Shown: positions 21,737 to 32,387 of the stretch, piece after piece
Layout of the letters: the number at the start of each line of letters is the position of its first letter
How positions within the stretch are numbered: the first letter of the stretch is position 1
Origin: Coemansia sp. RSA 487
Taxonomy: Eukaryota > Kickxellomycota > Kickxellomycetes > Kickxellales > Kickxellaceae
Assembly (NCBI GenBank): GCA_027577595.1
Contig: JANBRJ010000017.1
Coordinates: forward strand, 124,001-188,000
Direction of reading: 5' to 3'
DNA: 64,000 nt
Notes under the pieces: generated by a model
Database searches by the model: none
The model's input: only the letters and a program-made list of their open reading frames with translations
Told to the model about the DNA's origin: nothing
Translations under genes and position numbers: made by a program

Positions 21737-22759
21737 ATGGGTTCTTTAACGAGCACAGACAGTAGCACACATATGTCTGGGGCATTTGTAGGAATTCACG
21801 ACAAGACGCCTGACATGCGCATCCTCTATGTATCGTCTGGTGTACAGCCGGTTCTCAATTACTGCCAGGAAGAGATGATAGGGCGTGAAGTACAGCTGTT
21901 TATGCTGCCAGATGAAAAAGACAAGTACCAGTTGGCGTTTGGGCCTCTATCGCAAGAAAACATTGGTTTATTTTATACATCGATCAAGAGGCACAACGGA
22001 GACTATGTGTTCATCCGCATCATCCATTTTGATTGTGATGGTGTGGGGCTCAATGCGTGTTTTGTGACCGATCCGGCCGAACATTCGGCAGGCTTGGCCA
22101 ACTCTCTGCAAGTAACTGCAAACGGTGGCCCCGGCCCCAACAGTGGACCCCAGCGAGTACTCACTAACTCATCGCTTGGCAACGGCGCCTTGAACATTGC
22201 ACGCGTCATTGCACGCCGCAATGCCGCTGATGCTCAGTCCTCTTCCGCGGATATCGGTCGATCGCCCACCAGGCGCGCATGCTTGATCATAGACAAAGTA
22301 ACGGATCCTAGGGAATACAACACAATGGGTCCACGCATAATCTTTGCATCGAACTCGCTTAGCCGGATCACAAACATCGACGCATGCGATATACAGGGTA
22401 CCCCGTTCATGTCGCTTGTTCCCCCAGAAGACGTTACCAAAACAGCTAGATTTCTCGAGCAGGTTTCTAAAAGTAACGACGTGGTCATTGACTGTCTCCA
22501 GCTTGCGGTCTTTGACGGAAACCATGAAAGTATGGCTGATTACCGCCGTTCTTTAGTAGCCCCTAGAACAATTGATGTTGAGGTCATGGCGGCTGGATCT
22601 GAAGATGGCATCATTTTGCTTTGCCAGCAGATTAGAAGCGGTCGCATGCTGCCCAATGGCACGTTTGACTCTGAAGGATACTTATCTCTCGAGGAGATTA
22701 TTTCCTCTGACGCAGAGTCATCCGATCTACCCAGCAACTGGACAAGTACACTATGCTAA
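21737..22759 (+). CDS. PAS-domain protein 2 of a tandem pair
   Basis: Beginning at MGSLTSTDSS the protein has 340 residues; another in-frame ATG lies at 21713. It parallels the preceding gene throughout: ILYVSSGVQPVLNYCQEEMIG for the first PAS block, KRHNGDYVFIRIIHFDCDG, then FASNSLSRITNIDACDIQG, PFMSLVPPEDVTKTARFL and GIILLCQQI for the second. The end, YLSLEEIISSDAESSDLP...NWTS, aligns with YMTLEQIISSNP of the neighbour. This shows an old tandem duplication with the same two-domain architecture. The linker differs: no Gln-Ala repeat, but a Gly/Pro/Asn-rich stretch instead. No output domain is seen. Confidence 0.8.
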   Translation: MGSLTSTDSSTHMSGAFVGIHDKTPDMRILYVSSGVQPVLNYCQEEMIGREVQLFMLPDEKDKYQLAFGPLSQENIGLFYTSIKRHNGDYVFIRIIHFDCDGVGLNACFVTDPAEHSAGLANSLQVTANGGPGPNSGPQRVLTNSSLGNGALNIARVIARRNAADAQSSSADIGRSPTRRACLIIDKVTDPREYNTMGPRIIFASNSLSRITNIDACDIQGTPFMSLVPPEDVTKTARFLEQVSKSNDVVIDCLQLAVFDGNHESMADYRRSLVAPRTIDVEVMAAGSEDGIILLCQQIRSGRMLPNGTFDSEGYLSLEEIISSDAESSDLPSNWTSTLC

Positions 22760-23026
22760 CTTTACAACAGGTGCATTGCATTATGCTCTGTTTCAACCAC
22801 ATTAATCAATTTTGCTTTTGTCCTTTCACATTTCCTCGGCCACTTTGCATACCAACACAAAAACGCTCTAGTATTTATTTATTAATCTCAAAGCAAAATA
22901 AACATACGAAATATATGTTACTAGTAGAGCGTTCTAAATATGACAAATCTCAATCCGATTTAAATAGAATTGCACATTTACAAGCTATAAATCTCCTCCC
23001 CAAACATGTGTGGGATCGATGAATGG
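22760..23026. other. Short AT-rich intergenic region
   Basis: Lies between the convergent ends of PAS gene 2 and the lysine-rich small gene. Nothing else is visible. Confidence 0.4.
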
Positions 23027-23332
23027 CTACTTTTTTTTTGCTTTGACCACAACTTCGCTTACCTTGTATGTTCTACCCAATGCAGCAAGCTTTTTTTTGT
23101 AATCCGCGGAAGCAAGTATTTTATTGTTTTTAGTGAACTTTATTTGCAAATCCTTTGTTGTTAGGTTTGATTTATCATGGTCATTTATCTTTTTCAAAGC
23201 CTTTTTTAATATGTCGTTGCCAGTATCGTCTATAGTGAATGTTAGACCACCAATCCTCTGTTTTTTCCCATCAAACTTTACAAAGAGATTATATTTATTC
23301 GTGGCTTCCTCCTTTGTAGTTGCAGATGACAT
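23027..23332 (-). CDS. Lysine-rich small protein, 101 aa, unknown
   Basis: Starts MSSATTKEEATNKYNLFVKF and ends VVKAKKK; about a quarter of the residues are lysine. The pattern of alternating strands, a central helix (NDILKKALKKI) and DLQIKF is loosely like a ubiquitin-type beta-grasp fold, but no specific motif supports this. A TATA-like box on the minus strand (GGATATAAAAAG, about 23475-23485) lies about 150 bases upstream, the same arrangement as in the small charged-protein genes at 35-46 kb. It may be an isolated member of that class. No function can be assigned. Confidence 0.6.
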   Translation of the reverse strand: MSSATTKEEATNKYNLFVKFDGKKQRIGGLTFTIDDTGNDILKKALKKINDHDKSNLTTKDLQIKFTKNNKILASADYKKKLAALGRTYKVSEVVVKAKKK

Positions 23333-23962
23333 GATTGATTTTTTTGTAAATGTGGTTGAATCAAACTAAAAAATATTGCTAAATATCTAGCATGTAGAAG
23401 CAAAATATAATAATGTAATGGGGATTTTCAGATAGATAAAATGCACGAATAGAAAACTAGTCTGCTACGTCACTTTTTATATCCAACATGCAAAAATGTC
23501 AAATCATCCCAGTCAACGAAAATATTATAGGTGCTAGAGGATGGTACAGATGTTTCGCATTGGGTTTTCTAGACAGTGTAGGAAAGCACCCATGTGCTGC
23601 TTTTATTTAATCACATGTACACTAGAAAGAGAAAAGGTTCATTTAGACCCACACACATTGAAAACCGCTACAATGAAACAAACGGAAGAAGTCCAGTGAA
23701 AAGGTGACAATTACATGAATCGTGCAATCTTGGTGTATTGTGAAGCAACTCAATGTTACACAAGACTTTTTCATATGTTTGCTTTTTATCATCGATAGTA
23801 GAAAAAAACCAAGATATAAAGACAAGTAAAATGACACCGCACAACCAAGTTATGAATTGATGCATTAGTAATTTATAAAAAGAATTGAATGGAAAAAATG
23901 TCCGACACACGGACGTAAAGAGAGTAACAAAGAATGAAACATTAAAGTCATCAAGCTTTTTT
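23333..23962. other. Intergenic
   Basis: Upstream DNA of the 101-aa gene and 3' region of the 1757-aa gene; AT-rich, with no other gene seen. Confidence 0.45.
23470..23488 (-). promoter_or_regulatory. TATA-like box of the 101-aa gene
   Basis: On the minus strand this reads GTTGGATATAAAAAGTGACG, about 150 bases before the ATG. It closely resembles the boxes of the island genes. Confidence 0.4.
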
Positions 23963-26900
23963 TTAGCCAAGAACAACAGACCACCATCTCTTGTGTTTCC
24001 TGGCACCACCGCTGCCGCCACCGCCGTTCAAATGGCCAGCATTTTCTGGTAGTCTATTGATCCCGTTAAAGTCTCCTCCTCGCGGGTTGCGCGGTAGCTC
24101 GCGAGTATCCGAAACCAATGCGTTCTCGGAGCACTCGTGTACATGCGAGGAAGAGGAGGAAGAGGAAGAAGAGGGCTCTTTTGGCGGTTCATCTAGCTGC
24201 CCACCCAGGGCTTTGTTGGCTATAGTATTAGTAGAAGTGCCCTTGGCTTCTTTGAATTGCCAAAGGAGACTGCGCCGCTTGTGCTGTGCCGAGCCAGCTA
24301 CTCGCGACAGAGCAGGGTTTTTAGCCTGTCCCTGTTTTGTTTTTGAGGTGTCCACAGTAGCTGCCGCCTGTTTGCTGTCAACGCGGATACACGATGCTCG
24401 TTTACTGCTCCTCCCCTCGTTGCTATCGAGTTTGCGCTCAGATTTGGATGCATGTTCGTTGTCACTGTGTATGAGCGAGTCGCTGATGTCGTCGGACTCT
24501 GGCAGCGGCTCGACTTTTCTGAACGCATTTCGCGACATGCGCAAGCTGAGCGACCGGCGAGCAGCAACTGTCAGTTCATCGGAGTCAGGTACAGTTGTAT
24601 CCTCAAAGAACCCCAGCGGGCGGGATGGGGGCGTGCCTGGCCGGGAGTGCGACGGTGATAGGGGGAATGTACGTGACTCGGAGAATTTAACAAGCTCCCA
24701 CGGGCTCCCCGAGCCACCACCCCCACCACCACGGCCAGTAGATGAAGACGGTCCACCACCACTGCTAGCAGCAGCGGCTGCTGCCGCTGAAAACCCGATA
24801 GACCCATGTGGTGACCGATACCTCGATTCCTCACTTGGCCTCCGGCTGTAAGATGGGCGTCGTTCAATAGAGTCGATACTTCCTCTCGGGGACCACGAAC
24901 TGCCGACAGCAGCTCCAGCAGTCGGTGATCCCAGAGGCCCCGCATGGTAGTTCAAAGAAGGCGGCGCCCAAAAAGCAGGCGCCCATTTACGCGCCGAAGA
25001 ACCGTCGCTCTGCACACTAGCACCAGACGAATGTCTTATATGGCGGGTAGGCGTGCCGCCATTAGTGCTGGCAGCAGGCGATTTCCCATCCTCAGTGCCG
25101 CTGTCCTTCCTGGTAGGTGTGGCGGGTGAATGCGAGCCGGTGGTCTGTGTTATGGATGGCAAGAATGATATAGGAGTGCGGTCACGCCGAGCGACACTGA
25201 CTCCGAGCCCAAGAGATGCTGTGCTTGGCCTGGCCAATGTGCTGTCTCTTGACGGCGATTCACTAGTAGATATGACAGAAGCAGTGGTGGTGGTGGTGAT
25301 GGGAGGAGGTGGATTGAGGCGCCGGATGGTTGGCCCGCTTGCGTCCCGCTGTCTCCAGCGGCTAATGGAATGGTCCACCGACTCATCCGCATCAGAGTCA
25401 TCATTAGTCGGGTGGTCCTCGTCCTTAGGGTCTGTGCTTGATGCAGCAGATCTAGTGCTACAGCGCTCCGATGGTTCGGAGGACGCCGAGTGAGAGTTAG
25501 TGCTTTCAGCGGCAACATCGCCCTTCTCACTCCCATCAAGTCTGGTACCCGAGAAAGAAGACTGCTGAGTAGCTCGCACAGTTCCATTGAGTGCATCTAG
25601 AGTCTGCTGACGGACCTCAGCTACAGACATTGACACACGGTTGGCGCGCTCCTCGTCCTCGCCGCTGACATCAATGACATCCTCGAGGACGCCGCCAACA
25701 CCGACATGCGTGCCGCCGCCGCCATCTTCTAGCCGCAAACGTCCAAGGAACTGCGTAATCTCATCGCTCGACTGTGTAAGCACACGGCGTCTTCTGGATA
25801 TCCTTCTCCCCATTCCATCGTCGTCAACAGACCCATGGTCCGATGTATCACCATCGTCATCGTTGCTGTGCTCAGACGACGCAGCCGATTCAACAGACGA
25901 GCTGCTGTTAAACCACTGAAACAGCCACGACTTCCTTCTAGCTACGCGCATCGACTGTGGACGCGAGGGCGCCGAGGTTGAACGACGCGGCTGGCTCGTA
26001 AGACTCAGTCTGTGAGACAGACGACGTCTCGTATCGCGTTTAGCCGACACTTGGCCAGCAGATGTCGCCACTGAGGCCGCCTGGTGAGTATTATTGCGTG
26101 TGCGGCCCGTCGTGGACGATGCCTTGGTGCTCGACTGCCTCGATGTAGCCGCACTAGAGTTTTCGGTCGACAAGCCAAGACCAGAAGGATAGAACCTAGA
26201 GCCAGAGGATGGCTGTTTATGGAGCGTATGCTGCTCTTTTTGGTGCGACTTGTGTTTTGCAATACCTGGAAGTAACGTCGGGCAAGATGCTGCAAGCGAA
26301 TCGCCGCTGTTGGAGCGAGATCGTGCGCCCCCAGCCAGAGCATTGACTTCGTGAAGAGCCACTGAGGTGGACCGCTGAGTTGCACTGCCTAAGGTAGTTG
26401 CATTGCTGTGGAGCTGATTTGGCTTACGCGTGCCCAGCGACACGCTGCGGCGCTTGCTCTCCAGCTCTGTCTCACCTTGTTGTTGTTGTTGCTGGTCTCG
26501 CGCAGAAGGCGATGAGCCTCCAAACGTCGACAGTCGGAGCATGGACAGGAACCGGCTGCGACGCTTGGGTTCCTGGGGTGACTCTGCACCGTCTTCCCTA
26601 GCGTGTCTCCTTCCTTGAGTATCGGCGGTTTGCTGACCGCTCTCTGTATGTGCAGCATCAGCACGGATTTGATCGCGGATGTTCTGGTCGTCCTCGGCCA
26701 TCTTGCTGGCAATGATTTCCTCCACCGAAGTGTCGTCAGACGGCATTGAGGTGATGGCGGTTGCCAGGGCCTCCACCGAATGCTCCATCGCCTGGACGTC
26801 AGTCGTGCTGTAGTCGCCCGAGAACACACGTGGGAGCTGGTGCACTGGTTTGGTCTTCAGATCATACCGTGTAGTGTAGCCGGAGAGCGGACGGTTATTG

Positions 26901-29236
26901 CGCTTGGACTCCTGGTTAGCCGGGTTGCCAGCGGGACTGCCGGGGCCAGCCATCCGTGGAGCTGCTACTCCTGGTTGTTCGTTTTTCTGTCCAGTCGATG
27001 CTGAAAGTTTCACAGCAAGTCCTCCTGAGCCCATGCTATGGGCATTGTCCTCTTCATTGTTGTTGCTACTATCGTCTGGTTGTGCGCTCAACAAGCTGTC
27101 GTAGTCAGCACCCTGGGCCTGTCTCCCAGACGCGCCGTCATCGGCGTCAACTTGCGCTGAGCTAAGGGCAGATGACGCCGGCCCCATCGAGTACCGCAGT
27201 GACTCGATACGCTCTCTTTGCTCCTGTGTCAGCAAGGATTCCACAAGCACCAGCCGCTGTTGCAGCTCCATGTTTGCCATCTCGAACTGCTCAAGGCGGT
27301 CCTCTTTATCCTGAACCACCTGCTTAAGCGCCCCAATGGCCGAGCGCGCGTGCCCGAGGTCGCGGATCAAGTACTTGTGTTGCTCGACAAGCATGTGGTT
27401 CTCCACAGCAAATCGGAGCTCCCGCGTGCTCAGCGAGTTGTAATCGGCTGCACCTGAGCTGTACACCTCAGCCAGCGACGTCATGGGCGCAAGCATGCGT
27501 GCGTCGGGAAGCACGGGTCGTGTGGCGCGTGCATACCCGTGGTGCGGCATCTGGTGCACTCTCGAAAGGTCGATGGGCTCGTAGACCGGGAGCGAGGAAA
27601 CCAGGCGGCTAGTTAATTGCGCACTGTCCACCATGCCATTGCTGCTGTCTGTACCATTGGTTGGTGGGCCATTTGCTTCGTACCAGTTGTCGGCCTGAGA
27701 ATAGCCGCCGCCATCACCTGCTCCAGCATCAGCCATGCCGTTTGTGGCTACTTGACCAAGCATGTTATTGCTTCCGTTGCCATGTTGCATATAGTAGAAG
27801 TCGCCCAGGTTAACGGGATGTCCGTTAGCAGTGGCAGCAGCAGACGGTGCCATGGTGGCAGAAACATGGGGCGGGTTATCGCCAGCAGATTCCATGCCCA
27901 CTGTGGTGACTCCCAGACACTCAATGTTGCCATTCTGCATGCAGAAGACGCCCGGTTGCTGTTGAACATGGTCCGCGCACTGGATACTGTGCCCATCAGA
28001 TGCAGTATAGGTAGATACTGCGGCCGTCATACACACGGGCGGATACTCTGCGCTGCACACATTTGGCGGTGAAAATCCAGTCCCGTATACGTGGTGCTGG
28101 TGATGGTGCTGCTGGTGGGGCGGAGACAGACTGGCGGACAGTTGGTTATATTCGGCCGCTGCACTGTCGTCAAACTCCTGCGGCGACGTGCCGCCCACCG
28201 ATCCATGCGGTCTGGCAGTCTGTGGGGTCCCTGGCGAGTGAGCAAACTTCTTAGAGCCAGCGCTGTCTGCAGGTGATGCACCAGCAGCGTGCGGCGACTT
28301 TGCGCTCCGCGCTGACCCACGCAGCAGATGCGAAATAAACCCAGAGGCCGACCGCGAGTCACCACCACGCAGCGAGTGGCGCTTCTTGCTTGCTTTGGTA
28401 GCAGGGGATGCAGCAGTCCTTTCTCCGGAATTCTCTGGAGACCTGGCAGCGTCAGACTGAGGCGGCAAGACGCGGACCGATGGCCTGCTTGTCTGAGGCC
28501 GCAATTGTCTTGTGTGGTCCGCGCCTCCAAGCTGGGTGGCCGATGGAGTACGCGGTATCATTGTTGCGTCGTCCACCGACACAGGCATTGCAGATACTTC
28601 AGCGTATGCCAGGTGGGTGCGCTGCAGTCCCGCTTGTTTGCGTTTACGCATCGACCCAGAGGATGCCGAGTGCGCCAGCGTGCGCTCGCTGCGCGCAGTG
28701 TCCCTGGATGAGCCCTCAGATGACGTCGGTGACCCCGATGGCGAGGCCGATGCCGAGTGCCTGAGTCTTCCGAGCAACGAGGCCGACCGCCTGTGCGTAG
28801 ATCCATGCGTGCCATTCGGTCCTCCACTTGCGTGCTGGGTGGGTGCGCTGGGAATCGCCAAGCCTGGGCTGCTACTGCCGTCGTTTCTGGCATTGATGGT
28901 AACTGACGAATAATTGGCGCTATTGTTGTTTGTTGTGGCCCAAACCGTCGAAGAGGTGGTTCGTTTATCAGCGGGGATGTTGCGGCTACTAAGCCTCTTG
29001 CCAGTTGTGTTGGCTGCAGCTCCAGCTGGCGCTACGTCCCTCGCCAACTGCCTGTATTTTCCTGTCTGATGCAGCTGCTGTTTCTCCCGCATAATAACCG
29101 CGGCGGGTGCATTTGCGCTTCTGCCTAGCACCATGTTGTTGGTGGTATCGGGATAGGTGTCGGTCGATGTTTGTGAGTACACAGAGTTGTCTGGATACGC
29201 GGACCTTTGGTGGCTATAGAGTAGCGAGCTATTCCG
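23963..29236 (-). CDS. Large serine-rich protein with a central coiled coil, 1757 aa
   Basis: The first ATG of the frame (MRNSSLLYSHQRSAYPDNS) gives 1757 residues. Most of the protein is low-complexity: Ser, Thr, Gly, Pro and Arg, with many RRxS and SP sites typical of phosphorylated, disordered proteins. The one ordered-looking stretch is a coiled coil of about 80 residues encoded near 27190-27440 (LRFAVENHMLVEQHKYL ... VVQDKEDRLEQFEMANMELQ). A poly-Gly/Ala tract and a poly-Ser run lie near the C terminus, which ends KHKRWWSVVLG. There is no catalytic domain. The layout suggests a scaffold or polarity protein, but I do not recognise the family. A 5'-leader intron appears to precede it. Confidence 0.75.
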   Translation of the reverse strand, partial: RNSSLLYSHQRSAYPDNSVYSQTSTDTYPDTTNNMVLGRSANAPAAVIMREKQQLHQTGKYRQLARDVAPAGAAANTTGKRLSSRNIPADKRTTSSTVWATTNNNSANYSSVTINARNDGSSSPGLAIPSAPTQHASGGPNGTHGSTHRRSASLLGRLRHSASASPSGSPTSSEGSSRDTARSERTLAHSASSGSMRKRKQAGLQRTHLAYAEVSAMPVSVDDATMIPRTPSATQLGGADHTRQLRPQTSRPSVRVLPPQSDAARSPENSGERTAASPATKASKKRHSLRGGDSRSASGFISHLLRGSARSAKSPHAAGASPADSAGSKKFAHSPGTPQTARPHGSVGGTSPQEFDDSAAAEYNQLSASLSPPHQQHHHQHHVYGTGFSPPNVCSAEYPPVCMTAAVSTYTASDGHSIQCADHVQQQPGVFCMQNGNIECLGVTTVGMESAGDNPPHVSATMAPSAAATANGHPVNLGDFYYMQHGNGSNNMLGQVATNGMADAGAGDGGGYSQADNWYEANGPPTNGTDSSNGMVDSAQLTSRLVSSLPVYEPIDLSRVHQMPHHGYARATRPVLPDARMLAPMTSLAEVYSSGAADYNSLSTRELRFAVENHMLVEQHKYLIRDLGHARSAIGALKQVVQDKEDRLEQFEMANMELQQRLVLVESLLTQEQRERIESLRYSMGPASSALSSAQVDADDGASGRQAQGADYDSLLSAQPDDSSNNNEEDNAHSMGSGGLAVKLSASTGQKNEQPGVAAPRMAGPGSPAGNPANQESKRNNRPLSGYTTRYDLKTKPVHQLPRVFSGDYSTTDVQAMEHSVEALATAITSMPSDDTSVEEIIASKMAEDDQNIRDQIRADAAHTESGQQTADTQGRRHAREDGAESPQEPKRRSRFLSMLRLSTFGGSSPSARDQQQQQQGETELESKRRSVSLGTRKPNQLHSNATTLGSATQRSTSVALHEVNALAGGARSRSNSGDSLAASCPTLLPGIAKHKSHQKEQHTLHKQPSSGSRFYPSGLGLSTENSSAATSRQSSTKASSTTGRTRNNTHQAASVATSAGQVSAKRDTRRRLSHRLSLTSQPRRSTSAPSRPQSMRVARRKSWLFQWFNSSSSVESAASSEHSNDDDGDTSDHGSVDDDGMGRRISRRRRVLTQSSDEITQFLGRLRLEDGGGGTHVGVGGVLEDVIDVSGEDEERANRVSMSVAEVRQQTLDALNGTVRATQQSSFSGTRLDGSEKGDVAAESTNSHSASSEPSERCSTRSAASSTDPKDEDHPTNDDSDADESVDHSISRWRQRDASGPTIRRLNPPPPITTTTTASVISTSESPSRDSTLARPSTASLGLGVSVARRDRTPISFLPSITQTTGSHSPATPTRKDSGTEDGKSPAASTNGGTPTRHIRHSSGASVQSDGSSARKWAPAFWAPPSLNYHAGPLGSPTAGAAVGSSWSPRGSIDSIERRPSYSRRPSEESRYRSPHGSIGFSAAAAAAASSGGGPSSSTGRGGGGGGSGSPWELVKFSESRTFPLSPSHSRPGTPPSRPLGFFEDTTVPDSDELTVAARRSLSLRMSRNAFRKVEPLPESDDISDSLIHSDNEHASKSERKLDSNEGRSSKRASCIRVDSKQAAATVDTSKTKQGQAKNPALSRVAGSAQHKRRSLLWQFKEAKGTSTNTIANKALGGQLDEPPKEPSSSSSSSSSHVHECSENALVSDTRELPRNPRGGDFNGINRLPENAGHLNGGGGSGGARKHKRWWSVVLG

Positions 29237-29282
29237 CATGACTAACCTGGTGTCAACCACAGGACGCAATAGAGGAACGTTG

Positions 29283-29384
29283 CTGCGTGTTAACAAAAAC
29301 GAATAAATGTGAATGCTAGGTGCGTATGCATGTGCGATATCGCAATATCCGATGACTATAGTAAATCCCTTTAGTCCTACTTAC
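29283..29384 (-). other. Probable 5'-leader intron of the large serine-rich gene
   Basis: On the minus strand a consensus donor GTAAGT starts at 29384, and an acceptor AACACGCAG ends at 29283, giving 102 bases, in line with other introns here. The first ATG lies 47 bases downstream. The exon upstream has no start in frame, so it would be untranslated. Confidence 0.5.
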
Positions 29385-30713
29385 ATGTGCAGAGTTGAGG
29401 ATCGCAAAGAACACAATACGAATAGTATAGATATGCCAAGGGCGTGAGACGAGGCGTCTATGTGTAAAGGGGATAGGATATAGAAATGAAATATTGCCAC
29501 AAGTGTAAAGCAAAAATAAAAAGACAAACGAAGAATAGTTTTTTTTTGTTTTGGAGAGCATACGAGTTTCCTCAATACGCAAGCTCTAACAGTTTTTTTT
29601 ATTTGAAACGGAGAGGGGGAAAAGACCGCAAGAAAAATGTCTGTTTTCTTTTCGTTTGTTGCAGGAAAAGAGCAAAGGAGGCGCTTGCGTTGTATTAGAA
29701 GGTCTCATTGCTGCGCTTTTATTCTGGTTATGTTGTCGAGTTTCTGGAATTTCAAGCCATGTAACCAAAATAAAACTACCCGGATAAGTGGTGGTTGGAC
29801 GGCGTGGGCTTATGTTTGGCTTCGCCACGCGAGCCACATCAGGCTGGCTTATCATACAGGTTTTAGGTTGGTCTTCCAGAGCAATGACACCCTAACGAGC
29901 AAGAAAGGATATATGGCCAACCTACTGCCAAGGGGAGACCGCAATGCCAGAGACCAAAGACCGCCCATGCAATAGCGTTCAAATAAAGTGCATATCAGTG
30001 TTTTCCTTTGTACTTTTTGAATTGAATTACTGCAGCGTAGAGTGTAAAGATCGTAAATAATTAGGGAGTCGGGGAGGACACTTTATTCTTCGCTCGTTCT
30101 ATTGTTTGCTTGTTTTCTACTTTAATTCGCCTTCAATGGCAGACTCTCGCCGTGTTTTTGTTGTTTGCATCGAAAGAACAATGTCCAAAAACACAACCTT
30201 TCCAATTCCTGTCTGTCCCATTGTTGATGAAAGAAAGCACAATCGCAAAATGGAAAACAATTGAATTCCGTACATACAGCGTCGATTCTTGTTTAGCTTG
30301 AAATGCTCCGCCTCCTATCGCTAGATGCTGACTCTTGTGTCTGGAAACATAGGCGCCGAAATATCGGACACGGAATAAATGTCTTCAAAGATCGCCTTTT
30401 ATTACCACTGATCACACAGCTCCGACTGGAATGGGGTGTAGGTGATTGTACAGCTCTTCGCTTCTTCAATTTGCAAGATCACCATATTAGCCGTATTCCG
30501 TTCCGTCACAGACCAAATGCCGATCTTTTTGCTGGAATTACACATTGAAGATCCCAATCGATACATATTATAAAGAACACATTAAAGGTAGCGGTATAAC
30601 TTGTGTAAAAAGGTGTAATGCTAAAGTCTCCTCGCCACGACAACAACAACCAAGGCATGTTGCTGTGGCAAAGATTGATGTGCGTTTCTGCTGTGACGGA
30701 GCAAGGTTACGAA
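29385..30713. other. Intergenic, 1.3 kb
   Basis: Leader and promoter of the serine-rich gene plus the 3' side of the mitochondrial carrier. Several short open frames show no codon bias, and I see no gene. Confidence 0.45.
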
Positions 30714-31806
30714 TCACCAGCCGACAATCTTTTGCTGGAGGTCGTACATCATCAGAGCGATTCCAAAGAGTGGAGCCATTGTCAGGCATCGCGGAACCGT
30801 GCCCTTGAAGAATGCCGATGGCCCCTCAGACTGGAGGATCCGTGAGGCACAGTCGACAACGCCACGGTACGGCGGGGACGGCTGGGACGACGACTGGAGC
30901 CGTGTTTTGACAACGTCTGCCGGCGTGACCGCGCCAGAGGCAAGAACGCCAGCCACGGTGCTGCCTGCCAGAACAGCCAGCGTCGAAGGTTTAGTCGATC
31001 TATCGCCGTCCATGCACCCGTGGATCTTTTGTGCAAACATTGCCTGGAGCGGGAAGAACAGCATCGAGAACGGCACATCGCGGAGCAGCGTGGCCACTGT
31101 GCCCTTGTACATTCCGCGCACCCCCAGCTCGCGCACGATGCCCATGGCAGTGACGTTTGCGCGAGGAGAAGTCGCGGCCACTTGCATCTGGATCTTGACT
31201 ATCTCCATAGGGTTTGTCGCAATTACTTGGCAAAGTCCTGCTGTTGCCCCTGCCAACGCACCGTATGACACCGGGAGCTTGTCGGGTGTCGTCCCGGCCC
31301 TGGTCGCAAGCACTCCGCGCATTATGTCGTTTGCTGCCAGCTTGATCGCCTTCTCCGGTGTCACGCCCGCTAAGTTGGGAACCAGCCCCCGGTACAGTCC
31401 GCGCACTCCCTCGGTGCCCACTATCTTTCGGAAGCAGTCGATCGCCCCGGAGTATGGAAGCTTACCGCCTGGCATCGTTGGCTTTTGGTTTTGCAGCCGT
31501 GTCTTCACCATATCCAGTGGAAATATGATTGATACTCCAGTGACGCCTGCAACTGCTCCATTACCAAGCTTCGCAAGTAGTCTACAAGCATGTGGTAAAG
31601 GCTGCGTTATTGTTGTTATTAGTGTGAGCCCAAAGCAATATGCTGGTTGTTTACAGAAAGAGGACAGTATCGAGTCACTTTTGTCTTTTGAATTCCGGCC
31701 CAAACAACGCTCGGATATTAGAAAAAAGGCGCACTTACCGTATTGCGGGGGAGGGCCCTGCTGTCGTGTTGCCAAGCTTGGCAGTCTCCTCACTTGCCAT
31801 AGCCAT
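30714..31806 (-). CDS. Mitochondrial carrier, glutamate/aspartate-carrier type (one intron)
   Basis: Spliced from exon 1, 31806-31739 (MAMASEETAKLGNTTAG start), and exon 2, 31581-30714. The intron, 31738-31582 (157 bases), has donor GTAAGT, a CTAATAAC branch-like site and acceptor TTGTAG. The product has three carrier repeats with signature PLDMVKTRLQNQ, PMEIVKIQMQV and PADVVKTRLQSS, each followed by the acidic/Gly half (GVRGLYRGLVP, GVRGMYKGTV, GPSAFFKGTVPR). Contact-site residues and the overall blocks (PEKAIKLAANDIMR, DVPFSMLFFPLQAM) resemble SLC25A18/A22 glutamate carriers and the carrier half of aspartate/glutamate exchangers, without EF hands. It probably exchanges glutamate with H+ or aspartate across the inner mitochondrial membrane. 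Confidence 0.88.
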
Positions 31807-32387
31807 GTTTGCTCGTGCCAGAAAAAGTCTTTTTTTATCCAAATAAACAAAAAAGTACAACAAATATAATGAAAAATGATATAAAAGAAGCGGAAAATAT
31901 AATGCTTATTAGTAAGAAAAAGATAAAAAAAAAAGTGTCAGCCAACATGAGATGTGGCGAAAAGGCCGAAAGCCGATAGTGACTGGTTTTCTTATTTTTG
32001 CGTTAGTGACCAACATTTTCCCATCACCCTTGCCCTCCCCCAACTTTCTTGCACATCATGTGTCCAACAATGACAAGTCACATCGTTTGTTTCTCTACAG
32101 CACACACGCTCTCTTTTTCTTATATAGTATTAGCAGCGATTAAGAACACTGCGTCATAGCCTTCTGATATCAGCACCTCATGCCTCTGGACCTCATATCA
32201 GAAACATTCCAGATAAACGGAAACCGCACGTTGCGTGATGAGGGGGCTGCAGGAGGAAGGAGCGTCCCACTCCTCCTTCAGGTCGTGTGGGTAATTACAA
32301 GTATCTTTGACAAATATCCCAGCATGGATCATGTTATTCAGATCAACTAATCAACTAGCCTAATAGAAATAACACCAGTTTTATGCC
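31807..32387. other. Intergenic
   Basis: Upstream region of the carrier gene and 3' side of RPB8. No gene is seen. Confidence 0.45.

Noticed and set aside
29586-29855. 89-codon minus-strand frame upstream of the serine-rich gene
   Set aside because: Possible leader exon, but no start or splice signal links it to the main coding region.
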